33,544 nt of DNA from Eubacteriales bacterium (GCA_018385275.1 JAHAZM010000067.1:1-33544), one strand, 5' to 3'; shown: positions 7,256-15,540, counted from the stretch's first letter. Translations and numbers: made by a program. The notes: generated by a model not told the origin, from the letters alone.

Positions 7256-7587
7256 GCTGCCGCGGACAGAACGGAGAAAGACCGCCGGAGTTTATAATTA
7301 TGCAAATATACAGAAAAAGTGCATAGCGTGGTTTTCATTTGACCGGGTCGTCCGATATTTTGCGGCTTTGTTTACTGCCGTCCACGACCGATGGTGGGGC
7401 GGACGGAAGGGTCGATAAATTTTTTCGCGGGGGACGGGGGCGCGCGTCCGGGCAGGAGAACCATATCTTGCGGTGCCGGAGATTTTCCCCACAAGTGATG
7501 GGCTTTTTGAATGGAAATGTATAAAAAATGCATAAGCGATCCTAACAAAACGATCAATCGGCGACCGGTTTTGATTGGAATTGCCGA
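7256..7587 (+). other. Intergenic region without a recognisable gene
   Basis: About 330 bases. No frame on either strand has a convincing protein, and no RNA family is recognised. It holds an isolated TATAAT (7293-7298) without a -35, an inverted TATGCA/TGCATA pair (7299-7304 and 7320-7325), a GC-rich stretch near 7385-7455, and an AT-rich run around 7515-7535. Confidence 0.5.
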
Positions 7588-7590
7588 TTG
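7555..7590 (+). repeat. Inverted repeat overlapping the -35, candidate operator
   Basis: CAATCGGC (7555-7562) and GCCGATTG (7583-7590) are exact inverted copies 20 bases apart. The right arm overlaps the -35 at 7588. GCGACCGG also occurs twice (7561-7568 and 7595-7602). It could be a repressor site for the downstream operon; no cognate regulator is present in the window. Confidence 0.4.
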
Positions 7591-7616
7591 CGTCGCGACC
7601 GGAACAGTGCTATAAT
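7588..7616 (+). promoter_or_regulatory. Promoter of the toroid-SipW-EAL operon
   Basis: TTGCGT (7588-7593), 17-base spacer, extended -10 TGCTATAAT (hexamer 7611-7616). Transcription would start about 25 bases before ATG 7647. Confidence 0.75.
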
Positions 7617-7646
7617 ACTAATATTAAATATTCTGAGGTGGCAACC

Positions 7647-9155
7647 ATGAGCATTCAGATCAAACCCGAAGATACCGCCGTTCCCGTTCGTCCCGCGCTG
7701 ATCAACGGTCAGCCGTTTTGGAACGGGAACGTTATGTTTTTCTTATACGTCCCTTCCTTTGATTTTGCCGAGGTGCCGGGCGCCGCGTCGTACCGCTATG
7801 AGGTCGTCGACGATCTGCACACGCGTCGTGTCTTCACGGCCGACGGGCCGCACGCGTTTCTGACGCCGGTCTGGAACGAGCTCCCCGCCGGTTTCGTCAG
7901 CGTCACGGTCTACGGGCTGGACGCCTCCGGCGCGCTGATCGCCGAAGCCGGCCGCCGCGTGTTCGTGAAAAAAGCCCCGTTCCGTCCCGGCGCATATCCG
8001 CCGGCCAAACGCGATTACGCGGAAACGGCGCGCATGATATTTGAAAACCGCTTTTCCATGCCCGAGGTCCGGGCGCTGATGAAGGGCAAGGAGCCCAAGG
8101 GCTTTAATTTCATCACCAAACAGCTCAGCGCGCTGATTGTCGGCGCGGCGCGCCGGGTGAAATCCTGCCCCGAAAAGAAGGAAGAATCCCTGAAACTGAT
8201 CCGCTGCGCGGCGGACTATCTGATATCGACGATGCTGCCGGCCGACGGACCGCTGCCGTATTTGACGCCGACGTACAACGCCGACGAAACCAATCCCGCC
8301 TGGGTCGGCACGATCATGCTGACCGAGCCGGTGACGGCCTGCAACGCGTATATCGACGCCTATCAGGCCACGGGCGATGAAAAATACCTCTCCGCCGCCG
8401 TTTCCGGCGCCGACACGTTGGTGCGCCTGCAGGGCGACGACGGCAGTTGGCCGCTGAAATTTTCCCTCGACGGCAAAGTCCTCGCGCCCAACCGCTGCCA
8501 GACGACGAATTTCTTCATGATGTTCGAGAAGCTCTACGGCGTGACCGGCGACGCGCGTTACCGGGAAACGGCGGACCGCGCGTTTGCCTATCTGGAGAAC
8601 GGGCCCCTGAAGGACTGGAACTGGGAAGGGCAGTTTGAGGATACGCCCGCGACCGCGCCGTATATGAATCTGACCAAGCACGACGCTTGTTCGACGGCGA
8701 TTTATATCCTCAAGCGCTATCCGGGCGATAAAAAACGTCTGGCGCAGGCGCGGGAACTGCTTCGCTTCGCCGAGGACGTGTTCGTTTTCTGGGAAAATCC
8801 CTTTACCGCCGGACGCGTGATCCGTCCGGAAAAGGGCAAAGGCTTCTACGATCATTATTGGGATCAGACGGGCTGGATCACGCCCGCCGTGGTCGAGCAG
8901 TTCGGCTGCTTCACGCCCGTCGACGCTTCCGCCGCCAAGCTGATCCGTACTTATTTGGCGCTCTATCAGGCCGAGCACAATCCGTTGGATCTGGCCAAAG
9001 CCCGCACGCTCGGCGACGCGGTGACGCGCATGACAGACGACGACGGACTGGAATCCACCTGGTGGTGTACGCCGCAGCTGCGCTTTGATATCTGGACCAA
9101 CTGCATGCTGGCTGTCGAGCAGGCTCTGGAAGAATTGATTGCGATTAAAGACTGA
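7647..9155 (+). CDS. Alpha/alpha-toroid (six-hairpin glycosidase-like) protein
   Basis: A 502-residue protein without a signal peptide. The first ~110 residues look like a beta-sandwich (FWNGNVMFFLYVPS, then YRYEVVDD, then SVTVYGLDASG). The rest is a series of helical hairpins with a LQGDDGSWPLKFS motif and Trp/Tyr-rich loops (WNWEGQFED, YDHYWDQTGW, TWWCTP). This is the look of alpha/alpha-toroid enzymes such as unsaturated-uronyl hydrolases, polysaccharide lyases and terpene-cyclase-like proteins. No catalytic residues can be assigned with confidence. ATG 7647 follows GAGGTGG. It is first in an operon, 15 bases before the SipW fusion, so a role in processing a surface polymer is plausible but inferred. 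Confidence 0.65.
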   Translation: MSIQIKPEDTAVPVRPALINGQPFWNGNVMFFLYVPSFDFAEVPGAASYRYEVVDDLHTRRVFTADGPHAFLTPVWNELPAGFVSVTVYGLDASGALIAEAGRRVFVKKAPFRPGAYPPAKRDYAETARMIFENRFSMPEVRALMKGKEPKGFNFITKQLSALIVGAARRVKSCPEKKEESLKLIRCAADYLISTMLPADGPLPYLTPTYNADETNPAWVGTIMLTEPVTACNAYIDAYQATGDEKYLSAAVSGADTLVRLQGDDGSWPLKFSLDGKVLAPNRCQTTNFFMMFEKLYGVTGDARYRETADRAFAYLENGPLKDWNWEGQFEDTPATAPYMNLTKHDACSTAIYILKRYPGDKKRLAQARELLRFAEDVFVFWENPFTAGRVIRPEKGKGFYDHYWDQTGWITPAVVEQFGCFTPVDASAAKLIRTYLALYQAEHNPLDLAKARTLGDAVTRMTDDDGLESTWWCTPQLRFDIWTNCMLAVEQALEELIAIKD

Positions 9156-9170
9156 CGACGGAGGGTTCTT

Positions 9171-10424
9171 TTGGATCTGAGTATTTATTTCCACAATGAG
9201 TGCATCGCCATATGTATGTTGCTCCTTATCATCCTTTTCGTACTGGAAGCCGGTAACCGCCGCGGTTCGGAATGGAAGCGCTATATTCCCGCGCTTTATA
9301 TTGTCGTACTGCTTTTCCTCACGATCGACGCGACGGTCTTCATCATTGACGGCGACGCGAATCTGATCGTTTTTCACAAGGTGATCCGGAGTATTTATCT
9401 GATCGGGCTCCCGGTCTTCGGGTGGCTTTGGCTCCGCTACTGCGCCGTGCGTCTGAAAAACCTGCGTTTCCTGCACGCGCCCGTGATGAAGGCCCTGCTT
9501 GCGCTGATCCTGACGGCTAACGCCGCGTTCGTCATCCTGTCGTGGCAGAGCGGCGACGTTTATTCCGTGACGGACAAGGGAGTGCACGTCCCGGGGACGT
9601 GGATCTGGCTTCCGACGATGCTGATGTATGGGCAGATGTTTTTCGCCGCGATCTGTTCGCTGATCGGAGCTTACCAGGCTAAAACGGTCACCGAGCGGCA
9701 CACGCTGCTGATGCAGGCGCTCCACATCGTCCCGCTGTTTGTGACGGGGTTTGTCCGTCTGCTCCTTCCGTCGGACATGATCGTGGTGCATTTCGGGTTC
9801 GTCGTGACGGCGCTGTTGGCGTTGTTTGTGGCGGGCTTTATCTCCAACCGCGTCAAAGGCAAGCCCATGTTTGTCTTCGGGTACTCCTGGATATGGGTGG
9901 AGACCGGCAGCATGGAGAACACCATTCCGGCGCGCAGCTACATCCTGATCAAAGCGCCCGATGACGCAGCGCATCTGGAGAAGGGCACGGTCATCACTTT
10001 CACCTGCAACGACAAATCTTCTGAGGTCTACGGTCAGTACGTGACGCACCGGATCGACGAGGTGGTCGCCGACGGATACAAGACCAAGGGCGACAACGTC
10101 ATCAGCGTTCAGGACAAATGGACGGTACATCCGGAGGACGTCCTTTCCGTGTATGTCGGGAATCTGCCGGTACTGACTTTCATGGGCCGGCTGCTGATGT
10201 CCGAGATCGGTTTCGTCGTCATCGTTATGGCGTTCCTGTTCATTTGCGCGTTCATTTATATCCCCGACATTATTAAAGCGGCCAAAGAGGGCAAGGAAGA
10301 GCCCGCCGCGGAAGCATTGAGCCAGGAAGAACTGGAGAGGCGTATCGCCGAGGAAGTCGAAAGACTGAAGAAACAAAACGACCTTTCCGCGCCGCCGGAG
10401 TCCCCGGACGGACGGGACGGATGA
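9171..10424 (+). CDS. 7TM sensor module fused to SipW-type signal peptidase
   Basis: A 417-residue protein starting at TTG 9171, six bases after GGAGGG. Residues ~10-226 form seven membrane helices with the pattern of the 7TM input module usually attached to GGDEF or kinase domains (YFHNECIAICMLL at the start; GDVYSVTDKGVHVPGTW before helix 5). Residues ~236-335 are an S26B (SipW/ER-type) signal peptidase: TGSMENTIP with Ser247, VTHRID with His293 instead of the bacterial Lys, and TKGDN at 305-309 with Asp315. One more helix (~346-366) and a Glu/Arg-rich coiled tail follow. SipW peptidases cleave TasA-like fibre proteins. Positive residues after helices 1, 3, 5 and 7 predict those loops inside, which would put the peptidase domain on the wrong side unless the topology differs from prediction. 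Confidence 0.82.
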   Translation: MDLSIYFHNECIAICMLLLIILFVLEAGNRRGSEWKRYIPALYIVVLLFLTIDATVFIIDGDANLIVFHKVIRSIYLIGLPVFGWLWLRYCAVRLKNLRFLHAPVMKALLALILTANAAFVILSWQSGDVYSVTDKGVHVPGTWIWLPTMLMYGQMFFAAICSLIGAYQAKTVTERHTLLMQALHIVPLFVTGFVRLLLPSDMIVVHFGFVVTALLALFVAGFISNRVKGKPMFVFGYSWIWVETGSMENTIPARSYILIKAPDDAAHLEKGTVITFTCNDKSSEVYGQYVTHRIDEVVADGYKTKGDNVISVQDKWTVHPEDVLSVYVGNLPVLTFMGRLLMSEIGFVVIVMAFLFICAFIYIPDIIKAAKEGKEEPAAEALSQEELERRIAEEVERLKKQNDLSAPPESPDGRDG

Positions 10425-10435
10425 TGGGAGGCCCT

Positions 10436-10663
10436 ATGTTCAGAAAGCTTACCCTGAAAAGGAACATCAGAAATTGCAAAAAGCGCATTGAGGCGCTTGA
10501 ATTCAAGCGCTCCCGGTCTCAGGCCGCGCTTGTCGAGGCGATCCTGACCCACACGACGCCGTCGGATCAGGAAACGGACTTTTTTAATAAATATACCGCC
10601 TGCATCGACGCCGAGCGTCAGCGCATGCATCGCTACATGGAGGAACTGGAAGCTGTTAAGTAG
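10436..10663 (+). CDS. Small coiled-coil protein
   Basis: A 75-residue, highly charged, fully helical protein (KKRIEALEFKRSRSQ; AERQRMHRYMEELEAV). I chose ATG 10436 because GGGAGG lies just before it; an in-frame ATG at 10421, overlapping the SipW stop as ATGA, is an alternative. It sits between the SipW fusion and the EAL gene in the same operon (22 bases before the latter). I do not recognise the family. It may be a small adaptor that binds one of its neighbours. Confidence 0.6.
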   Translation: MFRKLTLKRNIRNCKKRIEALEFKRSRSQAALVEAILTHTTPSDQETDFFNKYTACIDAERQRMHRYMEELEAVK

Positions 10664-10685
10664 TTTCTGACGGAACGGATCGGAC

Positions 10686-12962
10686 ATGAAGATTTTCTTG
10701 AGCAAACACGGCAAGGAGCTGATCCTTGGCGTCATCATACTGGTATGCTTTATCTGCTTGATCAACGTCGTGGCGCACGTTCAGAACTATACGAGTTCGC
10801 TGGACACCCAGTCGGTGGAGAAGGCGTCTTTTTACGCGTACGCGCAAAAAGCTCGTTTGAACAATAACGTCGAACGGCTCTACGATATGGCCAAGGTCAT
10901 CCGGCACAGCATCGAAGTCTGCCGTGATTATGAATCGATGCAGAACGCAGTGCGCGCCGTTCCCGATATCATCGGGCGCGACAACGCGGATTACGTCGGA
11001 CTTTGCTATTTCCACAACGGGCAGCTGTATGATTCGGACTTTGAAAAATACGCCGGTTATCCGGAGCTTCTGGCGCTGGAGACGGCGGAAGAAGACGCTA
11101 CGTCGAATCTTTTCCAGTATAAGGACCGCATCATGTCCATCGGCGTTTCCGTTCCGGTAGAAAGCCCGTATATGGACAGACTGGTGCTGATTTACGGACG
11201 GACCGCGCTTTCCGATTTCATGTACGACGATCCGTCGCAGGTGACGGAAAGCTGCCGTTATTCGGTTTTCACTCTTTTCTGCAAGCATGACGGCGTGATC
11301 CTGGAGCGCGTCGTCAACCGGGACATCTTCCGCATCAGTACGGAGGCCGTGCAGGAGGGCGTTCTCCGCGACCTCATCACCGGCAACAGCGATTATAAAA
11401 CCGCCACTCAGTTTATCAATACCGGCACATCCGGCAGTCTCGAGCTTCATATCGACGGCGTCTCTTATGTGCTGATCGTGGAGAGCATGGGCGCGCAGAG
11501 CGGAAACGTGTTCGTTCTGAATCTGTTCCGCCTGTCGGATATGTATCTGGACGGATACAACCTGGTCAATCTGATCTGGGGCACGCTCTGCGTATTCTTC
11601 GCGCTGCTGGTCATCCTGAGCATTTATTTGCTCGTGAGTCAGCTGAGCATGCACCGCAAGATCTTTGATCTGAGCACGATCAACAAACAGCTCAACTGCC
11701 CGACGCTTGTCAAATTCGAGCGCGACGCGGGCGAGATCCTGACGGCTAACAAAGCGACCCGTTTTGCCATCATCATCGCCCGGTTCAAGAATTTCAGCTA
11801 CATCAACGAGCGCTTTGGAGAGGATATGTCGTTGGCGGTACTGAAATACGGCAACAATATCATCAAAGGCAGCTTGTCTCTGAGCGAGACGTACGCTTAC
11901 GGCTCCGACGGCGAGTTTTATCTGCTTTTCCATTACCGCGAGCAGAAAACGCTGGTCGACCGCCTGAACGGGCTTTGCCAGCGCGTGGCGAAATTCCCCG
12001 ACTTTGACGATAAAAACTATAAACTCGATATGGTCATGGACGTATACGAGATCGAGCGCGACGTCAATCAGTCCGTTCAGATGATGCTCAACAAGGTCGT
12101 GACGGTCCGCAACATGGCGATCAACAACGCCGGCGCGAAGAACATCACGTTCTATACCGAGATTTCCCGCGACACCTACCTCAAGAAGGCCGAGATCGAG
12201 GGTACGATGGAGCAGGCGCTGCGCGACGCGGAATTCCATATCTTCTATCAGCCCAAATTCAACTTTGAGCGAAAGACCGTCGACGGCAGCGAAATCCTGG
12301 TCCGTTGGTTCGACGCCAAAAACGACCGCTACCGTCAGCCCGACGTGTTCCTGCCCATTTTCGAAGAAAACGGCTTTATCGTCAAGATGGACCATTTCGT
12401 CTTCTTTAAAGCATGCGAAAACGTCATCTATTGTCAGAACAACGGCGTGCCGGTTTATCCCATCAGCGTCAACGTGTCCCGCGTGACGGTCATGCAGCAG
12501 GATTTCGTCGAATACTACACGCGTATCAAACAGAAGTTCAATATTCCGAACGGGTTTGTGACGCTGGAGTTTACCGAAAGCTTTGCCTATGAAAACTACG
12601 AGTATCTGGCCACGATGGTCGACCAACTGCACCGGGCGGGCTTTATCTGTTCGCTGGACGACTTCGGCACGGGTTACTCGTCCTATAACATCCTCAAGAC
12701 GCTGGACATGGACGAGATCAAGCTGGATCGCTTCTTCATCGGCAAGGGATTGTCCGACGAGCGCGACCGCGTGATCCTGGACGGCGTGATCAAGATGATC
12801 AAAAACCTCGGCATGAAGGTCACGCAGGAAGGAGTCGAAACCAAGGAAGACTACGAGAAACTGCATAAACTCGGCTGCGATACCATCCAGGGATACTATT
12901 TCGCTAAGCCGATGAAATTCGTCCATTACTGCGAATTTGTGGCGACGAACTTCCCGAAATAA
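10686..12962 (+). CDS. Membrane EAL-domain c-di-GMP phosphodiesterase with degenerate GGDEF
   Basis: A 758-residue protein. Helix 1 (about 11-30), an extracytoplasmic Cache-like sensor region (about 31-290), helix 2 (about 293-316), a GGDEF-type domain (about 335-490), then an EAL domain (about 500-755). The GGDEF signature is SDGEF (407-411), so cyclase activity is unlikely. The EAL domain keeps its metal and catalytic residues: EIL at 536-538 in place of EAL, Asn596 in NVS, Glu628 and Glu631 in EFTE, DD at 658-659 in LDDFGTGYSS, Lys679, Glu715/Glu718 in EGVE, and Gln735. It should therefore hydrolyse c-di-GMP to pGpG. Last gene of the operon. It may set c-di-GMP levels sensed by the riboswitch at 1918, but that link is inferred. 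Confidence 0.93.
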   Translation: MKIFLSKHGKELILGVIILVCFICLINVVAHVQNYTSSLDTQSVEKASFYAYAQKARLNNNVERLYDMAKVIRHSIEVCRDYESMQNAVRAVPDIIGRDNADYVGLCYFHNGQLYDSDFEKYAGYPELLALETAEEDATSNLFQYKDRIMSIGVSVPVESPYMDRLVLIYGRTALSDFMYDDPSQVTESCRYSVFTLFCKHDGVILERVVNRDIFRISTEAVQEGVLRDLITGNSDYKTATQFINTGTSGSLELHIDGVSYVLIVESMGAQSGNVFVLNLFRLSDMYLDGYNLVNLIWGTLCVFFALLVILSIYLLVSQLSMHRKIFDLSTINKQLNCPTLVKFERDAGEILTANKATRFAIIIARFKNFSYINERFGEDMSLAVLKYGNNIIKGSLSLSETYAYGSDGEFYLLFHYREQKTLVDRLNGLCQRVAKFPDFDDKNYKLDMVMDVYEIERDVNQSVQMMLNKVVTVRNMAINNAGAKNITFYTEISRDTYLKKAEIEGTMEQALRDAEFHIFYQPKFNFERKTVDGSEILVRWFDAKNDRYRQPDVFLPIFEENGFIVKMDHFVFFKACENVIYCQNNGVPVYPISVNVSRVTVMQQDFVEYYTRIKQKFNIPNGFVTLEFTESFAYENYEYLATMVDQLHRAGFICSLDDFGTGYSSYNILKTLDMDEIKLDRFFIGKGLSDERDRVILDGVIKMIKNLGMKVTQEGVETKEDYEKLHKLGCDTIQGYYFAKPMKFVHYCEFVATNFPK

Positions 12963-12971
12963 AAGAAAGAA

Positions 12972-13022
12972 GACTTTGCTTTGACGCGGAGCGGATTGCT
13001 CGGCGAAGCAAGGTCTTTTTTT
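12972..13022 (+). terminator. Probable intrinsic terminator
   Basis: AGACTTTGCTT (12972-12982) pairs with AAGCAAGGTCT (13007-13017; one G-T pair) across a 24-base loop, followed by a T run. Confidence 0.6.
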
Positions 13023-13047
13023 CGGCAAAAGAAAGGAGAAGAAGGAA

Positions 13048-13458
13048 ATGACGGAACAGAACGTACCGGTCGACCCGGGATCGGACCGGCAGCAAACAGG
13101 GCAATACCGCAAAACTTTTATCACGTCTTGTGTTTTTTCCGCACTGACGGTGCGGAGCTGCCGCTCGCTCCTGCTGATGGTTCTGACGGGCGTTTCCCTC
13201 TTTGCCGGATGGATCCCCGGTTTCGAATCGATGAGAGGGATCGTCCTCGGCGTCTGGGCAATGTTTCTGGTTGCCGCCGCCGCGGCCGTGGCGGCGGTAT
13301 CGGCCGTACTCGGCTTTGCATTCTCGCTCGTTTCGCTGTGCCGCCGGCCGCCCCGTACGGTCCGCACTGTCTGCCTTGTTTTTGCGATCCTGTGCGTCGT
13401 TTGCTTCGCCGTGTTGCTGCTTCTGTTCGTACCGTTGCTAAGCGCGGCGAGAATCTGA
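13048..13458 (+). CDS. Small membrane protein, first of a tandem paralogous pair
   Basis: A 136-residue protein: a polar N-terminus of about 22 residues, then three or four hydrophobic segments (about 27-55, 65-95, 105-130). It follows AAAGGAG. The FITSCVFSALT start of helix 1, the PPRTVR loop and the ILCVVCFAVLLL tail match the next gene, so the two are paralogues. Function is unknown. I found no promoter close upstream, so it may depend on read-through past the weak terminator at 12972-13022. Confidence 0.7.
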   Translation: MTEQNVPVDPGSDRQQTGQYRKTFITSCVFSALTVRSCRSLLLMVLTGVSLFAGWIPGFESMRGIVLGVWAMFLVAAAAAVAAVSAVLGFAFSLVSLCRRPPRTVRTVCLVFAILCVVCFAVLLLLFVPLLSAARI

Positions 13459-13483
13459 GCGGCGGAAAGAGAGGAACGGGAGC

Positions 13484-13873
13484 ATGAACGAAATCACGGA
13501 TCCGGCCGTCTCCGAAGCGGCGGTCCCGGAGAAAAAGAAAAAATATCGCGCGCTTTTTATTACATCCTGTGTTTTTTCCGTTCTGACGGCGGTGGCCGTC
13601 GGCATGGAGTTGTATATGAAACTGTCTGTCCAGCCTCTGCTTGACGGCGCATCCGGCGCCGAAGCGGTGGGCGCGGTCATCGGAGCGGTCTTTCTGCTGG
13701 TGTTGGTCATTTGCTTCGGGATCGCCGCGGCGGTGTTGGCGATTCCGGGTTTTGTCTGCGCGCTCGTCGCGCTGCGCCGCCGGCTGCCCCGCCCGGTCCG
13801 CGTTATCAGCCTGGTTCTCGTCATCCTGTGCGCCGCTTGTTTTGCCGCGGCGCTGCTGTTGATTTTTATCTGA
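13484..13873 (+). CDS. Small membrane protein, second of the pair
   Basis: A 129-residue paralogue of the preceding protein, 25 bases downstream. The N-terminus is charged (PEKKKKYRALF), followed by FITSCVFSVLT, a middle hydrophobic stretch (about 62-90), a basic RRRLPRPVR loop and a final helix ILCAACFAAALLL. The nucleotide sequence over the shared helix 1 is also similar. The ATG follows GAGGAACGGGAG. Unknown function; the plan resembles small DUF4190/DUF4064-type membrane proteins, but I cannot make a firm assignment. Confidence 0.7.
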   Translation: MNEITDPAVSEAAVPEKKKKYRALFITSCVFSVLTAVAVGMELYMKLSVQPLLDGASGAEAVGAVIGAVFLLVLVICFGIAAAVLAIPGFVCALVALRRRLPRPVRVISLVLVILCAACFAAALLLIFI

Positions 13874-13900
13874 AGCGCTGTTTTGACTCCGGAGTCGGAA

Positions 13901-13924
13901 GGCTCTTTTTGTTGAAAAAGAGCC
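13901..13924 (+). repeat. Hairpin between the tandem membrane protein and GT2 genes
   Basis: GGCTCTTTTT (13901-13910) pairs perfectly with AAAAAGAGCC (13915-13924). No T run follows on the plus strand, so it is a doubtful terminator. A 12-base palindrome, GACTCC/GGAGTC, lies just before it (13885-13896). Confidence 0.5.
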
Positions 13925-13928
13925 CGGC

Positions 13929-13957
13929 TTGACGGAAGAAGCATAATGTGGTATTCT
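13929..13957 (+). promoter_or_regulatory. Promoter of the GT2 gene
   Basis: TTGACG (13929-13934), 17-base spacer, TATTCT (13952-13957) with an extended TGG in front. It places the start codon at 14003 and not 13946. Confidence 0.7.
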
Positions 13958-14002
13958 AAAAGTCAATGCGCGGAATCGACAGGAAGGCAAAAGAAGCATA
14001 TC

Positions 14003-15337
14003 ATGCAGAATGTCTTGACAATTATCTATTATATCCTTTTTGCCGTCGTAGAGATTTATATTCTTTCGACGGGAATATTGGCGATCATCGGCTTGTTTCC
14101 GCATCGGCAGCGTTATGCCATGCGGGCGGATGAAACGCGCTTCTGTGTCTTTATTCCCTGTCATAACGAAGGAGCCGTCATCGCCTCCACCGTGGCCGAT
14201 CACGCCCGTATCTGCTATGACGCGGACAAGTTCGATCTGTATTATATTGCCGATAACTGTACGGACGATACCGCCGAGCATATCAAGGACGCCATCGCCC
14301 TTACCGGGCGGACGAATCTGCATCTGCTGGTGAGGACGGAGACCGATCCGACGAAGCGCGGGAAGCCGCACGCTCTGCGTTGGGCGATGGACAAGCTGGA
14401 AGAGGAGGGCGGCTTCTACGGTCGCTACGATATGTTCATGATCCTGGACGCGGATAATTTTGCCGATAAGGATATCCTGCGGCATATCAACAGCCAGGCT
14501 CTGAGCTACCCGGCCGAAAAACGCCCCGCCGTGATCCAGGCGTATCTGGACAGCAAAAACTGCGACAGCCTCGTAGCCCGCGGTTATTATACCGGCTATC
14601 GGGTCTCCAACCGCTGCGCACAGGCGTCGAGACATTTCCTCGGGCTCAATCCGGCCGTCGGCGGCACGGGTTTTGCCTGTTCCACGGCGTTTCTGCGGAA
14701 AATGGGCGGATATACCTGCCGCTCGCTGACGGAGGATCTGGAGCTTCAGACCATTGCCACCCTGATGGGAGAGCGGATCGTCTTCAACGGGAATACCCGT
14801 GTTTACGACGAAAAGCCCACGCGTTTCAAGCAGTCGCTGATCCAGCGGATCCGCTGGTCGCAGGGACACTGGTATAATTTCTTCAAATACGGCGGACGGA
14901 TGCTGATCCGGGCTTTCGATCCGCGTCGGCCGCGCGCCATGGGCCGTCGCCTCGATATGGTCGTCTATCTGGCGACCATGCTGGTGGTTTTCCTGACCGT
15001 GCTGATGCCGCTGTACACGGGACTGCTGATGCTGCTGGGTTATCCGATCCCGCCGATCCCGGAACCGTTAGGGACGGTAAATCTGGTGCTGGGCGCCGTT
15101 ACGGCGGTGCTGGTGATTCCCGTTACGGCGCTGTATGACGGAACGCAGCGGGAGAAGCGCCGGATTCTGATCGATTTTCTTCCCAACGTCCTGGCTGTAC
15201 TGCTCCTGTCTGTCATTGTGACGATCGCGGCCGTTGCCGGGCTGTTTTTGTGCGGCAATCAGAAAACTTGGCGCAAAACGTCGCATTGTGTCGTGAGCAT
15301 GGAGCGACCGATGGTTGCCGCAGAGCAGAACAAGTGA
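14003..15337 (+). CDS. Membrane glycosyltransferase, family 2
   Basis: A 444-residue protein with an N-terminal helix (about 8-30), a GT-A catalytic domain and three or four C-terminal helices. Motifs: FIPCHNEG (50-57), ADNCTDDT (83-90) for UDP-sugar binding, LDADN (148-152; the DxD metal motif), LTEDLELQ (242-249) carrying the acceptor-side acid, and QRIRWSQG (281-288), the Q/RxxRW signature of processive enzymes such as cellulose, hyaluronan and poly-GlcNAc synthases. No PilZ domain is present. It probably polymerises or transfers a sugar at the membrane for an envelope polysaccharide or glycolipid. Start ATG 14003 lies downstream of a good promoter. Sugar and product cannot be read from sequence. 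Confidence 0.85.
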   Translation: MQNVLTIIYYILFAVVEIYILSTGILAIIGLFPHRQRYAMRADETRFCVFIPCHNEGAVIASTVADHARICYDADKFDLYYIADNCTDDTAEHIKDAIALTGRTNLHLLVRTETDPTKRGKPHALRWAMDKLEEEGGFYGRYDMFMILDADNFADKDILRHINSQALSYPAEKRPAVIQAYLDSKNCDSLVARGYYTGYRVSNRCAQASRHFLGLNPAVGGTGFACSTAFLRKMGGYTCRSLTEDLELQTIATLMGERIVFNGNTRVYDEKPTRFKQSLIQRIRWSQGHWYNFFKYGGRMLIRAFDPRRPRAMGRRLDMVVYLATMLVVFLTVLMPLYTGLLMLLGYPIPPIPEPLGTVNLVLGAVTAVLVIPVTALYDGTQREKRRILIDFLPNVLAVLLLSVIVTIAAVAGLFLCGNQKTWRKTSHCVVSMERPMVAAEQNK

Positions 15338-15363
15338 CATATCGGCAGGTAAAAAGATCGGAC

Positions 15364-15397
15364 GCAAGGGTCGATTGCGAACCCTTGCTTTTCTTTT
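15364..15397 (+). terminator. Intrinsic terminator of the GT2 gene
   Basis: GCAAGGGT (15364-15371) pairs with ACCCTTGC (15381-15388), followed by TTTTCTTTT. The stretch 15398-15540 after it shows no convincing gene on either strand. Confidence 0.75.
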
Positions 15398-15540
15398 ACC
15401 GGGGCCGGCTGCTTTTCCGGGCGTGCGTCGCCTTTTTCAGCGCGATAAACGGCGCTTCCGCCGGTTTGAGCCCTTCTATGACGATTCGTTCTCTCGCAGA
15501 CTGCCGCAATTGCCCGCGGCGGTCTTTTTTGCGGTTTTTG

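Noticed and set aside
7299-7540. TATGCA/TGCATA elements resembling arginine-repressor boxes
   Set aside because: The match to the consensus is poor and no arginine genes are nearby.
7743-10376. Very long open frame on the minus strand (877 codons)
   Set aside because: It lies opposite the toroid and SipW genes; its protein is His/Arg/Asp-rich and low in recognisable motifs, as expected for the antisense of GC-rich genes.
10656-13367. Long minus-strand open frame opposite the EAL gene (903 codons)
   Set aside because: The plus strand has an unmistakable EAL domain; the antisense product has no domain pattern and no ribosome site.
13901-13924. Terminator after the tandem membrane proteins
   Set aside because: The stem is strong but no T run follows on the plus strand; kept only as a hairpin.
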